Shown piece by piece: positions 44,771-55,474 of a stretch of 64,000 nucleotides of DNA. The notes under the pieces were generated by a model. It saw only the letters and a list, made by a program, of their open reading frames with translations. It made no database searches and was not told where the DNA came from. The stretch covers positions 1,628,824 to 1,692,823 of the forward strand of contig NW_022098021.1 in assembly GCF_002288925.2 (NCBI RefSeq), given 5' to 3'. A program made the position numbers and the translations under genes. Source of the stretch: Delphinapterus leucas. Taxonomy: Eukaryota > Chordata > Mammalia > Artiodactyla > Monodontidae. Numbering within the stretch: position 1 is the stretch's first letter; each line of letters starts with the position of its first letter.

Positions 44771-46779
44771 GGTCACGATTGTACGATTTCTTGGCTTAAT
44801 CAGCGTTTGTGAGGCCGTGTTGCACACACACTCACGCTCCTCCAGGTCAGCGCAGCTGTTGGGGGGAAGGGTGTCCGTCTGCGCGTCTCGCCTGTAGCTA
44901 GTGGAGGGCGGGACCGTGCCTGCAACCCGGTGTCCGTCATCCAAGCGCAGGCCCCCCGGGGACGCCTGTGGCGTGAGTGAGGGCTGGCTCACAGCTGCAG
45001 GGCAGAAGCAGCGCCGCTGGAGGAGCCCCCTGTGTCAGTGGGCGGGCTGCTCGCTCTGGCCGGAAGGTGCTCTTGCTTAGTCTTCTTTTAAAGATGGACC
45101 TTTGCTGGCTGAAGATGTAGTTGCAAAGCGGATGTTAATCTGAAAGTAACAAAGGGTGAGTTTTAGAGGCTGCGGACCTCTCAGGGCCCACCTGTTTCTC
45201 CTTCGTGGGGAGAGCCTTCTTTACTCCCAGTGCACTGATACCCTCTTGATATTCTCTCCACACTTTAGAAGAGGTTGAGTTTTATCTAAACTAAGTCTCC
45301 CATAAGGTTTTAATGGCAGCCCGAGTGGAGTCCTTATTCTTCACTGAAATCTGTAACCTCTTTAAAAGTTCCGCTGAGATGTCTGTGTTCCTGGGTCTGC
45401 CTCGAACTTCTGTCACGCTGTGGGTATAGCCCCTCTCCTGTGTGACCAACCCTAGGTGACCGCAGGTAGGGCCATCCTCTCCGCAAGACCCTGTGCTCCA
45501 GGGTGGGTGCCGCTTGTATATTGATCTCATCTGCCCTCTAGGCCCTTGCCCCGCGCCTTCCCCACATGGGTCCCTAATAGGTCTTTGCTGCACCTGTGAA
45601 TAAACCACTTGCAGGAAAGTTTAGAGATGGGGTTAACTGTATACTATTATCCCAGGAAAGTCATCCACTTGTACAGGTGGCAGGGATCTGAGAGGTCGTG
45701 CCACCAAGTGATTCATTTTATAGCCTGGCTTCATTTCGTAGAACACCCTCTCGGTGGGGCGGGTTCTGGGATTTCGACTCGGCCGCAGAGACTCAGAGTC
45801 GCTGCACCAGGTACCGCAGCTGCAGACGAGATGCTTTGTTCAGGGAGCAGAGCTGCAGCCCCGCCATCCCCGTGGGGCAGGGAGCAGCAGTCAGGGCCTT
45901 GGTCAGGGTCGGGCCTCGCTCTTAGAGCCCCTTTCCTCCTCTGCCTCCACTGCTCCACTTCACGTCTTGCTGCACCGTTGTTTGGTCTCCTGTGTCCAAT
46001 AAAGCACCTTTCATATTGAGTACAGAAGGTGCGGTGTTGAGTTCGTCTAGTCCAAAGTGCTGAACAAGCAGTAACCCACCGCCTGCCCTTGACCCAACAC
46101 TGCACACCTGGTTTACACAGCACAGTTATCTGAGATAACCACGCCAGGCGGCAGCCGGGAGAGTGACACGGAGCCTCAGGACCTGCTTGGGTGTGGTGCA
46201 TACTGATGTTTCTCCTGACGGTAAAGGTCTTAAACCCCGGCTGTTTACAGTTCAGAAGTCTTCTGGAGGGATGATTAGGGCAAAGTGCATGAAATAGGAA
46301 ATGACTGAGTGCCTTTTAGGAGGTGAGGGCTTTTGATGATGGACTGTCTGAAAGATTTCAAAATCGGGATATCCAAAGATTTTATTACCAAAGTAGAATT
46401 AAGCAACAAATTCTTGAGACTCTCCATAAATCAAAAATTACCCCCCAACAAAATAAAAATATCTGGCTGAGTTTTGGGGAGTGAAGATATTAATTTATCT
46501 AAATGACATGTTGACTGTAGCTTGCTCTCAGGAGACCAGTTTTCCGTCTTCCATCTGAGATGTCCGCTCATCCCTCCTTTCTGCCTGTGGAATTTGTAAC
46601 ACATTATAAAAGGTCCATTCCAATTCTATCACAAGGAATGGAATTTGAGGAGTTCACAGTTATTTCAGCTCTTTAAACTTATAAAAACATTTTAGTAAAG
46701 GAAGGACTGTACTCTCTGCTTGAGAGAGTTTTTAAAAAATTCAAAAACTATAATTACAGTGGAAATTTAACAGTCCCCC
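44771..46779. other. Unique DNA with possible polyadenylation signals
   Basis: No exon or repeat can be defended. Two AATAAA hexamers occur, near 45598 and at 45998-46003, the second followed by G/T-rich DNA. Overlapping frames at 45609-46201 on both strands are typical of chance frames in GC-rich sequence. Confidence 0.4.
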
Positions 46780-46890
46780 CAAATTCTTGTCTCTTATTTA
46801 TGTACAAATTCTAGCAAGTTACTTCAGTTCTGTGGGCTGCACTTCCTTGTCTGTAGAACGGAACGTGTTTGATGAGCTTCAGTGCTAATG
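46780..46890 (+). mobile_element. MIR SINE fragment, plus strand
   Basis: agcaagttacttcagttctg followed by tgcacttccttgtctgtaga and a gatgagcttcag segment follows the MIR core. Old and short. Confidence 0.5.
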
Positions 46891-49434
46891 CTTCTTTGTT
46901 TTGATCATTTGTTCAATATCTGTTACTTCAACACTGGCTTAAAAAATAGCTGCAGGAAAACGAAGGCGTCATACTGGTCCCCAAACTTTGAATTTTTGCG
47001 TATTACCCATATTTTAATTCGTGAGGCTTTAGGAGAGGTCGTGGCAACATGTTTTGACCATGTTTGCTGTCTCTTTGCTGTGTGTGTGTGTGTGTGTGTG
47101 TGTGTATCTTCCACCTGGTAGGAAGTGACACATTCCATGCACCTGAGGGCTTGAAATGTCTCTTACAGTCTTTGCTGTTTAAATACAGCAAAGACTCTAA
47201 GTTTAATAGGAAATATTAAAAAAGGCTCAGGGTGGTGATATTTTCAAAATTAACGAAGACTGTAACTTTAGTCCTATTTTTGTCCAATAAGTAAAATGTA
47301 AAGGTATGATTGTTACCTAAGATAAATGGAATTTCCATCCATACCTGTTGAATAGTCTCTGGGGGAATTCAATAAACGTTGCAGCTCCTCATGAAAGGCT
47401 GATGGGCTCCTGGTGTTGAGGGTCCAGGATGGTTCTGTGACAGGGAGACGCAGGGCTGGCACCAGAGGCCCTCAGTGGCGAAGAGAGAATTCTTGATGAT
47501 CCCCTTTGGGCAGCAGCGTGTCAATCAAAATGGAAACACTTCTGAATTTGAACATGACAAAGTTCTGATTTCTCTTCCTCATTTCTCCTGTGCTTTGAAA
47601 AATATTCAATTATCAAGTCATTTCAGAAATTATTGTTTTGATGTGTAGGTGCCAATGCCTTGCCTTGAGATATGTTCAGAGCTAGGGTCCACGGGCCATG
47701 ATGGGGGCAGTGTGGTCCAGCCGTCGCAAGGACAGATGTTCTCATGGGTCAGGGTTACTGGGTTAGACCACCCGTTAGATGTTTCTGCATTCGTGCAGGT
47801 CTTGTAAACCATCAGGAAGATGCAGAGCCTACTTGAGTTCCTGGCACATACTTAGGTTCTCATTTATATAGCATTTTTCTACCTAAGAATGTTGATAAGT
47901 CAAGGAATGATGCCAGTGTTTACGAAGTGCACGTGTGATAATATCAATATACAGAAATGCCCGTGGATGTTGATAAATCTTCACACGAGGGTTACACACA
48001 TTTCGAAGCACAGTGTCTCTTTTCACCACGTAATAGCAGATGGCTTGTTCTGCTTTTCTCTTTGTGCAAGCAGAGTTTTTCAAAGTTTTGTCAGTTAAAA
48101 TTTTCATACCTTTCACTCCTTCAGCGTAGGTTTTCTTATTTTTTTTGCATAAAATTATAAAGTTATATATAACATTCTAATTGTGGAAATAAAACGACAG
48201 CTTGAAACACGTAGAAACATCTCGCCGTAAATGACTAAAGTGGTGGAGAATCTGGAAAAAACCTTGTATTCAATTTCCACTTAAAAAATTGTTTAACATT
48301 ATGTAGCACAGCTATATGACACAAATATGAATCTACTATGGGTCAAATCATGTTTTCTGAGACTAGCTACAGTAAAAGCCTCTCATAAAATTATTACAAG
48401 GAATGACCTTAAGTGAATGCCTTGCTTGTTGAGTCAGCAAAAATCTTATTTCATAACATGAAAGTTGGTAAGACTTCCACTATACATGGCAAGGTCAGTG
48501 TTTCCAAATCTCTAAATTTAAGAGAATTTGAGGCTAATGGGAAGGTATCCTGCAAGATAGCACGAAACATATTAGGATGTATTTAAGCGCGTTAAATCAG
48601 AATAGAGCGTTTTAGGGTACTTATGGAATGACGCGCCACCTCGTGAGGTCAGCGTCTTAGAGAGTTCGTATTTAAGCTTGCCTGGGATTAGTTTTTCACA
48701 TGTTATTAAAAAATAGGTTTCAGTAGCTTAGTAAGGTTTGAGGAGAAAAAGTGAATTCAGTTATAAAGTTATGCCAAGATGGAAAACATACTTTGATTCA
48801 ATATGAAAAATGGCCAGAATTCTTTTCAGCGTGTTTGCATAACAAAAATAGCTGGTGCTAGGAGTTCCGTTTTTGCCAAAATTGTGGCATTCATCAGGGA
48901 AAAAAAAGGCACACGAACCATTTATGTGGATAAATGTATGCCCCAAGTTGCGAGGTCGTTTGGTGAGGGAAACTGCATTAGGGATTTGTCTTTCCCCCGC
49001 TGAGATTTTGAATCTCTGTGAGGTTGTGTTCTCTAAAATAGCTCTTTACTGTGATTGTCTTGAATTTGGAGACACTGAGGCCGTTTTGTTTTGGATGCTG
49101 ACGATTTTTGTCTCTTTTTATCTGTATTGTATTTATTTAGACGCTATATTTAGATTTTTTTTTCCTGAGCCTTTTATGGGAAAGGCAGTCCCTGCAGTCC
49201 AGCCGAGTAACCACACAGCTTGCGGAGTTAAGGCATCTCCTGCACCTGCTTGCTGGTTGATGTCTCGGGATTTCTGAGGAGCCGTGAGATGGCTGCGAAT
49301 GCAGCCTGCCGTCTGCTCAATCAGGACCGTGGCCTTTCCGAGGATGCCTGTCTTGAGGGGTGTTGCGACTTCCTCTGGCCTCCTTTGGACCCTTGGGCTT
49401 CGCCAGCAGCTTGCGGCGGTGTCCTCCTGGTTCG
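46891..49434. other. AT-rich unique DNA
   Basis: No gene or mobile element recognised. It contains a (TG)13 run at 47079-47105, a perfect hairpin at 47167-47196 and a MARE-like motif at 48427-48439. Confidence 0.4.
47079..47105. repeat. (TG)13 microsatellite
   Basis: Uninterrupted TG dinucleotide run of 27 bases. Confidence 0.9.
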
Positions 49435-49865
49435 GGGGTGTACCGGGATGATTCTGAAGCGCATTCTTCAAGCCGGGACGCCATGGTGACGATGTTTGGA
49501 GACACGTGTCTGCAGTGCGCCGACGGCGGCAGTGGGCCCGGGGCTCGTGTCTCCGGCGCCCCCGTCCCTCCACACTCTTCTCTGAGTCCCGCCCGCTCCA
49601 CTCGCCCTGTCGCTCGGACCATCAGGGACTTGCTTGCGTCAGGGCGGTTCCTCACCCTTAGGCGTTTATGCAGGCCCGGGAGGGGTCAGGTGCTGTGTGA
49701 GTCGTGGTCCCCACGCCCCGGGAGCTCGGCTTGGTGGTGGCAGGTACCCGGGGTGCCCGCGGTGCGCCGCAGGGCCAGTGGGGAAGGCGGAGGTCGGGTT
49801 GTTACGGCGCGGGAGGGCGAGGGCCCAGCTCTGCCTGGTGGAAGGAGTAATGCGCGCTTGAGTTG
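49435..49865. promoter_or_regulatory. CpG island, candidate promoter
   Basis: I count about 41 CpGs in 420 bases (49441-49860) at high GC, an observed/expected ratio near 0.9, inside otherwise AT-rich DNA. That isolation makes it a better promoter candidate than the GC-rich block at 20-27 kb. It has a CCCGCCC GC-box at 49588-49594, an X-box-like GACGCCATGGTGAC at 49477-49490 (one mismatch) and no TATA box. Transcription direction is unknown. An ATG in strong context at 49483 opens a 145-codon frame described in the findings. Confidence 0.6.
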
Positions 49866-51354
49866 GGAAGCAGCTGCGCAAGTGAACAGCTTTGTCAAAC
49901 TATTAAGGAAAAGAAAATGAGGCAAAAAGTATAACATCTGGTAGGAAACATGATAGGAAACCAGTTATACCAGCTTAGGGCATTTTGTCTGTGGGACTAC
50001 GTGTCCGTTCTGTAAAGCTGGTGCTTCTTGGGAACCTTTAGAGGGTTACTGCATGGCCGCTTATCTCTAAAAGAAAGTTCTTATTAAAGTATTTACACCA
50101 CAAGGTTGAATCAAAATAAGGAGGTTGCTTCCTGGTCAAGTCGTGGTGCAGTTGCTCGAAGAACCTTAGGCCCCATTGTCAGCAGATCCTCTTCTTAAAG
50201 GTGTTTGGATGTGGGAAGTTGGTGTGTGTGTGAGCCCAGTCTCGATACAATTATCGAGTTATCCTAAGCTTTGACAGCAGGTAATAATTTTAGTGTTTCA
50301 AAGCTCCTTTGCTGGCTTCTGAACCGATTGGGGAGCTTCACTGGTTACTTATTCCTTTATTTTGTAGGTATAAAGATTAGAAAAAGCCCCTAACAGCATA
50401 ATACCCAAACTCCCCCAGTCCAACCCTGCCTTTGGATGGAAAAAGCAAAACAAAAATACTCCTCAGAATGTTTCCCGAATACTTTGACTTCGCCTGAATT
50501 GGTGCATGGCACCAGAAGACTTTAGTTCAGGATTTTGGAAAGAAGCTTTAAACTCTTCAACAAAAATGGATTCTTACGTTGTATATTTGTGTGAAAATTC
50601 TCTTATCTCTATGATCTGATAACCACATATCTATTGTCTTAGTTCTTTACCACTGTGCATTACGGCTGTACAAATTGTGCCATTCTCTAAATGCTTGTTG
50701 TTTTAAACACTCCAATGTCTTGCATTGTTTTTGAAGAATATTATCTAGTTTATCTATGAAACTGCTTACAGAGTTCCTTTTCTTTCTGTCCCATTAGAGA
50801 GACCTTCAGACCTTCATTTCCGTGTTCTAGATCCATCCCTTTCATTTGGTGTTTCACTAACTAAAAAACAATACCCCTAGCTTCTGCCGTCACTGGCTTA
50901 GCTATATGGATTAAATCCTATTCTAGCATAGTTATCTCCTGAAGTGATTTTCCCCACGTAGATCACAGTATATACTGTAATAAATAACCTTGACCAGACT
51001 GTTCCTGGGTGTGTACGTATTCTTCCCCTTGTCCATCTTGAGTAATGAATGGTGAAGCGCGTGTGAGAGAAGGAGATTTAATTTTTTGAGCACACTGACT
51101 TTGATCAAAGGTAATGTTTATTTAGCCTGTTTGTTGCTAACTCTGAGGGGAGGAACTACAAACCCAATCTTTGCTGATTTTTTAAATTGAAAAAAGAAAA
51201 GCAAATTAAACTGACAGGCTGCCTAGAGGCTACAGATTTTATCCGAATAGCTGGTTGGGTGTACAGGTCTGGAGCGGAGCAAGACCCAGGGGAGAGGCAG
51301 TCGTGGGTGGACAGGGCTGCCGGCTGCAGCCACGGTGGTGGCCGAGGTTCAGGG
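49866..51354. other. AT-rich unique DNA
   Basis: No gene or mobile element recognised. The palindrome CTTTGATCAAAG is at 51099-51110. Confidence 0.4.
51099..51110. promoter_or_regulatory. TCF/LEF-like palindrome
   Basis: CTTTGATCAAAG is a perfect 12-bp palindrome. Extended to GATCAAAGGT it fits the optimal TCF/LEF site. Motif evidence only. Confidence 0.4.
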
Positions 51355-51495
51355 TCAGCCCTTTCTTCTCACTGCCTGGTGACCTCAGCCACGTCACATA
51401 ACTCAGTCAGTGTCCTTAGCTGTCAAACGAGAGAAACTGTCCCCGATGTGAGGCTTAGAAGAGATGGCCTTTGCTTAATACAGACACAACGCCTG
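51355..51495 (+). mobile_element. MIR SINE fragment, plus strand
   Basis: tgcctggtgacctcagccac, gtgtccttagctgtcaaacg and gatgtgaggcttagaagaga follow the MIR core and 3' order. Confidence 0.55.
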
Positions 51496-51544
51496 GCAGA
51501 AGGAGTCCCTCCTCCCGAGATCCCGTCGCCCTAAATGGTTCCTC

Positions 51545-51700
51545 TTTGGGGGCTCTTACGCCTTTCTACCTTGTAGTTCATTTTGTACTTAGTGCCAGCT
51601 CTTCAAAGACAAGGTCTGTGTTAGATTCATCTTTGTTCCTTCTACAGCTTCTAGTAGAGAAAATACTCTGTGACTATTTGTTGAATGACTGTATAGTGAG
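51545..51700 (+). mobile_element. Possible L2 3' end
   Basis: ctcttcaaagacaaggtctg, ttcatctttgttccttctac and a final atttgttgaatgac resemble the L2 terminus. Weak. Confidence 0.4.
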
Positions 51701-53019
51701 TGATCCCATGTAAGTACGGTTTAAATATTTTCCTTGTCCCTGGTAGGAATGTTAAGATATGATGTCTGATGCTGGCTGACCTGGATGTGTGCTATGAACA
51801 TGGAAGTGTGTCATGTCACAGATCTGAACATTGTGAGTATAGGTTGGAACAACCTTGGATGGCTGCAGATAGAAACTTTATATTGCCTCAAAGCTAGAAT
51901 CTGGCCAAATCTTAAAATAACCAATGAGTTTGTCCCAGATGGAGTTCCTAACTGCACTGCAATAGAGCCATCAAGGGCCCCAAGTCTTTGTGAAATAGAT
52001 TTAAGAAAGTATATGATTTCCCCACCAGTGAGTGATCAAGGAGGTCCATTTTTTTTTAATTTTAATAAACGAAATAAGTCATTCCGTATTCAAGTGCTTT
52101 AAAATTTTATTCTGGTCTTTGAAATTCCTAGGCAACTGGTGGGTTGTCCACACGTTGCCTTCTACCTTGAGTCCACCAGAGGTTCAAAGAGCCATCCTTT
52201 GCTGGGCTTTGATCTCAAAGGAGAGCTGTGTAGACATGATCAACTTGGGTGCCCCACCTAGGCCCAGGGAACCTTGAAAAACATTGCACTCATTTGATTG
52301 TTTGTGGTCCTTGGAACACATTACACATTTAGATGTGTCAGTTGACTACATCTTTACATCTGTGACTAAATCAATCACAGATTTACTTCCAAGACTAATA
52401 TTTTTATCTTATTTACTTAAATGTTAATTGTATTTAGTTTTGTATGGTGCTCCCTCACCCTCCCAAAAGGGGAGCTCAGATTAAAGTAAATGTAATCCTT
52501 ACTCAGATGTCAACAGTATCTCGTTTTTTTTTAATGGGATGAACTGCTCTGATACCATCCCAGGTATGTACTGCATACAGCTCCAAGTCATCTTGGAGAC
52601 GCACAAAACAAGACAGGTCTGCATGCTTCCCTTTTACAACCACTTTCTCTACAATTATGATAATCTGCTCTGTCTTCTCATCATTTTCCTGAGTTCATAT
52701 TAAGTTCTAGTAAATCGCCGTGTAAAATAAAGATCAAGGACTTTTTAAAATGATTGAGAGTATAAATAACATGCCTCAAAAGCTGCAGAGAAGGTATTTC
52801 TGCACACTGAAAGAAACTGAATTCATTGTAACTGCTATTAGGGAGGGAAGGATTAGCATTTTGCCCTGTTGAGCACTGCCTTTGCCGAGACCTCGGTGGA
52901 GAGGCCAATTATGAGCCATCCTGGGTCGCCATCTTGGATGCCATGGTTTCAATTCGGTGGTGACTTGGCTGCAATAACAGTTCCACAAACTCTCTAGCTG
53001 GTGCTCCCACCTTTCAGGA
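51701..53019. other. Unique, gene-free DNA
   Basis: No gene or mobile element recognised. A 105-codon frame at 51785-52102 shows no known domain. Confidence 0.4.
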
Positions 53020-53035
53020 GAGGACACTGTATTTT
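53020..53035. repeat. Target-site duplication of the antisense L1, left copy
   Basis: gaggacactgtatttt pairs with gaagacactatatttt at 55459-55474, 14 of 16 bases. Both differences are G/A. Confidence 0.75.
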
Positions 53036-53468
53036 TTTTTTTGGGTGTATTCATGGATTTTTATTCTGTTTATCTCAACACATTTTTTCATGTGTATATT
53101 TCTTTTTTTTTTAACATCTTTATTGGAATATAATTGCTTTACAATGGTGTGTTAGTTTCTGCTTTATAACAAAGTGAATCAGCTATACATATACATATAT
53201 CCCCGTATCTCCTCCCTCTTGCATCTCCCTCCCACCGTCCCTATCCCACCCCTCTAGGTGGTCACAAAGCACCGAGCTGATCTCCCTGTGCTATGAAGCT
53301 GCTTCCCACTAGCTATCTATTTTACATTTGGTAGTGCATATATGTCAATGCCACTCTCTCACTTCGTCCTAGCTTACGCTTCCCCCTCCCGTGTCCTCAA
53401 GTCCATTCTCTATGTATGCATCTTTATTCCTGTCCTGCCTCTGGGTTCTTCAGAATCTTTTATTTTTT

Positions 53469-53936
53469 TTAGATTCCATATATAAGTGTTAGCATACGGT
53501 ATTTGTTTTTCTCTTTCTGACTTACTTCACTCTGTATGACAGACTCTAGGTCCATCCACCTCACTACAAATAACTCAATTTCGTTTCTTTTTATGGTTGA
53601 GTAATATTCCATTGTATATATGTGCCACATCTTCTTTATCCATTCATCTGTCGATGGACACTTAGGTTGCTTCCATGTCCTGGCTATTGTAAATAGAGCT
53701 GCAATGAACATTGTGGTACAGGACTCTTTTTGAATTATGGTTTTCTCAGAGTATACGCCCAGCAGTGGGATTGCTGGGTCGTATGGTAGTTCTATTTTTA
53801 GTTTTTTAAGGAAACTCCATACTGTTCTCCATAGTGGCTGTATCAATTTACATTCCCACCAACAGTGCAAGAGGGTTCCCTTTTCTCCACACCCTCTCCA
53901 GCATTTATTGTTTGTAGATTTTTTGATGATGGCCAT
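53469..53936 (-). pseudogene. L1 ORF2 C-terminal remnant
   Basis: 155 codons of L1 ORF2 after the reverse-transcriptase domain. It includes the conserved CCHC-like region ([18 protein letters not shown]) and ends with a normal ORF2 terminus of the KNKYRMLTLIYGI type. The protein would act in target-primed reverse transcription, but the upstream frame is interrupted and the EN domain is absent because the element is 5'-truncated. Confidence 0.88.
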
Positions 53937-53956
53937 TCTGACTGCTGTGAGGTAGT

Positions 53957-54487
53957 CTACCTCACTGTTTTGATTTGCATTTCTCTAATGATTAGTGATG
54001 TTGAGCATCCTTTCATGTGTTTGTTGGCAATCTGTATATCTTCTTTGGAGAAATGTCTATCTAGGTCTTCTGCCCATTTTTGAATTGGGTTTATTTTTTT
54101 TCTGATATTGAGCTGCATGAGCTGCTTGTAAATTTTGGAGATTAATCCTTTGTCAGTTGCTTCATTTGCAAATATTTTCTCCCATTCTGAGGGTTGTCTT
54201 TTCGTCTTGTTTATGGTTTCCTTTGCTGTGCAAAAGCTTTTAAGTTTCATTAGGTCCCATTGGTTTATGTTTGTTTTTATTTCCATTTCTCTAGGAGGTG
54301 GGTCAAAAAGGATCTTGCTGTGATTTACGTCACAGAGTGTTCTGTCTATGTTTTCCTCTAAGAGTTTTATAGTGTCTGGCCTTAAGTTTAGGTCTTTAAT
54401 CCATTTGGAGTTTATTTTTGTGTATGATGTTAGGGAGTGTTCTAATTTCATTCTTTTACATGTAGCTGTCCAGTTTCCCAGCACCAC
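53957..54487 (-). pseudogene. L1 ORF2 middle remnant
   Basis: A 176-codon stretch of L1 ORF2 between the RT domain and the C-terminus, with features such as [20 protein letters not shown] and [20 protein letters not shown], both diagnostic of mammalian L1. It is separated from the C-terminal remnant by a stop or frameshift and ends next to the SINE insertion. Confidence 0.88.
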
Positions 54488-54551
54488 TTATTGAAGAGGC
54501 TGTCTTTTCTCCATTGTATATTCTTGCCTCCTTTATCAAAAATAACCATAT

Positions 54552-54768
54552 GGGGCTTCCCTGGTGGTGCAGTGGTTGAGAGTCCGCCTGCCGATTCAGG
54601 GGACACGGGTTTGTGCCCTGGTCCGGGAGGATCCCGCATGCTGCGGAGCGGCTGGGCCCGTGAGCCATGGCCGCTGGGCCTGTGCGTCCGGAGCCTGTGC
54701 TCCGTGGCGGGAGAGGCCACAGCAGTGAGAGGCCCACGTACCACAAAAAAAAACAAAAACAAAAAACA
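54552..54768 (+). mobile_element. CHR-2 SINE, plus strand, nested in the antisense L1
   Basis: Complete copy with head ggggcttccctggtggtgca, CHR-2 body and an A-rich tail containing aaaaacaaaaac. An aaccatat duplication lies at 54544-54551 and 54769-54776. It splits L1 ORF2, so it is younger than that L1 and is oriented against it. Confidence 0.95.
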
Positions 54769-54776
54769 AACCATAT

Positions 54777-55458
54777 TTGCGTGGGTTATCTCTGGGCTTT
54801 CTATCCTGTTCCATTGATCTATAGTTCTGTTTTTGTGCCAGTACCATACTGTCTTGATTATTGTAGCTTTGTAGTATAGTCTGAAGTCTGGGAGCCTGAT
54901 TCCTCCAGCTCCGTTTTTCTTTCTCAAGATTGCTTTGGCTATTCGGGGTTTTTTGTGTTTCCATACAAATTGTGAAGTTTTTTGTTCTAGTTCTGTGAAA
55001 AATGCCATTGGTAGTTTGATAGGGATTGCATTGAATCTGTAGATTGCTTTGGGTAGTAGAGTCATTTTCACAATCCAAGAACATGGTATATCTCTCCATC
55101 TTTGTATCATCTTTAATTTCTTTCATCAGTGTCTTATAGTTTTCTGCATACAGGTCTTTTGTTTCCTTAGGTATGTTCATTCCTAGGTATTTTATTCTTT
55201 TTGTTGCAGTGGTAAATGAGAGTGTTTCCTTAATTTCTCTTTCAGATTTTTTGTTGTTAGTGTATAGGAATGCAAGAGATTTCTGTGCATTAATTTTGTG
55301 TCCTGCTACTTTTACCAAATTCATTGATTAGCTCTAGTAGTTTTCTGGTAGCATCTTTAGGATTCTCTATGTATAGTATCATGTCATCTGCAAACAGTGA
55401 CAACTTTACTTCTTTTCCGATTTGCATTCCTTTTATTTCTTTTTCTTCTCTGATTGCT
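54777..55458 (-). pseudogene. L1 ORF2 RT-domain remnant
   Basis: Minus-strand L1 ORF2 from the FADDM catalytic motif (55380-55394) onward, with [20 protein letters not shown] and [20 protein letters not shown] recognisable. At least one frameshift near 55080-55110 divides it between two reading frames, and the fingers and endonuclease parts are missing. Confidence 0.88.
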
Positions 55459-55474
55459 GAAGACACTATATTTT

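Larger units (their letters stand above)
53036..55458 (-). mobile_element. 5'-truncated L1 on the minus strand with probable 3' transduction
   Basis: An L1 bounded by a 16-bp duplication (53020-53035 and 55459-55474). Its 5' end is cut within ORF2, just upstream of the reverse-transcriptase FADDM motif (plus-strand 55380-55394). The 3' UTR runs at 53113-53470 to the element's own A10 tail (53103-53112). A further 60 bases and a second tail (53032-53042) lie beyond that tail but inside the duplication. A frame at 53469-53936 keeps the ORF2 C-terminus ([28 protein letters not shown]). Frameshifts near 55080 and a SINE at 54552-54768 disrupt ORF2, so the copy is dead. Confidence 0.9.

Noticed and set aside
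53036..55458. Active L1
   Set aside because: 5'-truncated before the endonuclease domain, frameshifted in RT, and interrupted by a SINE.
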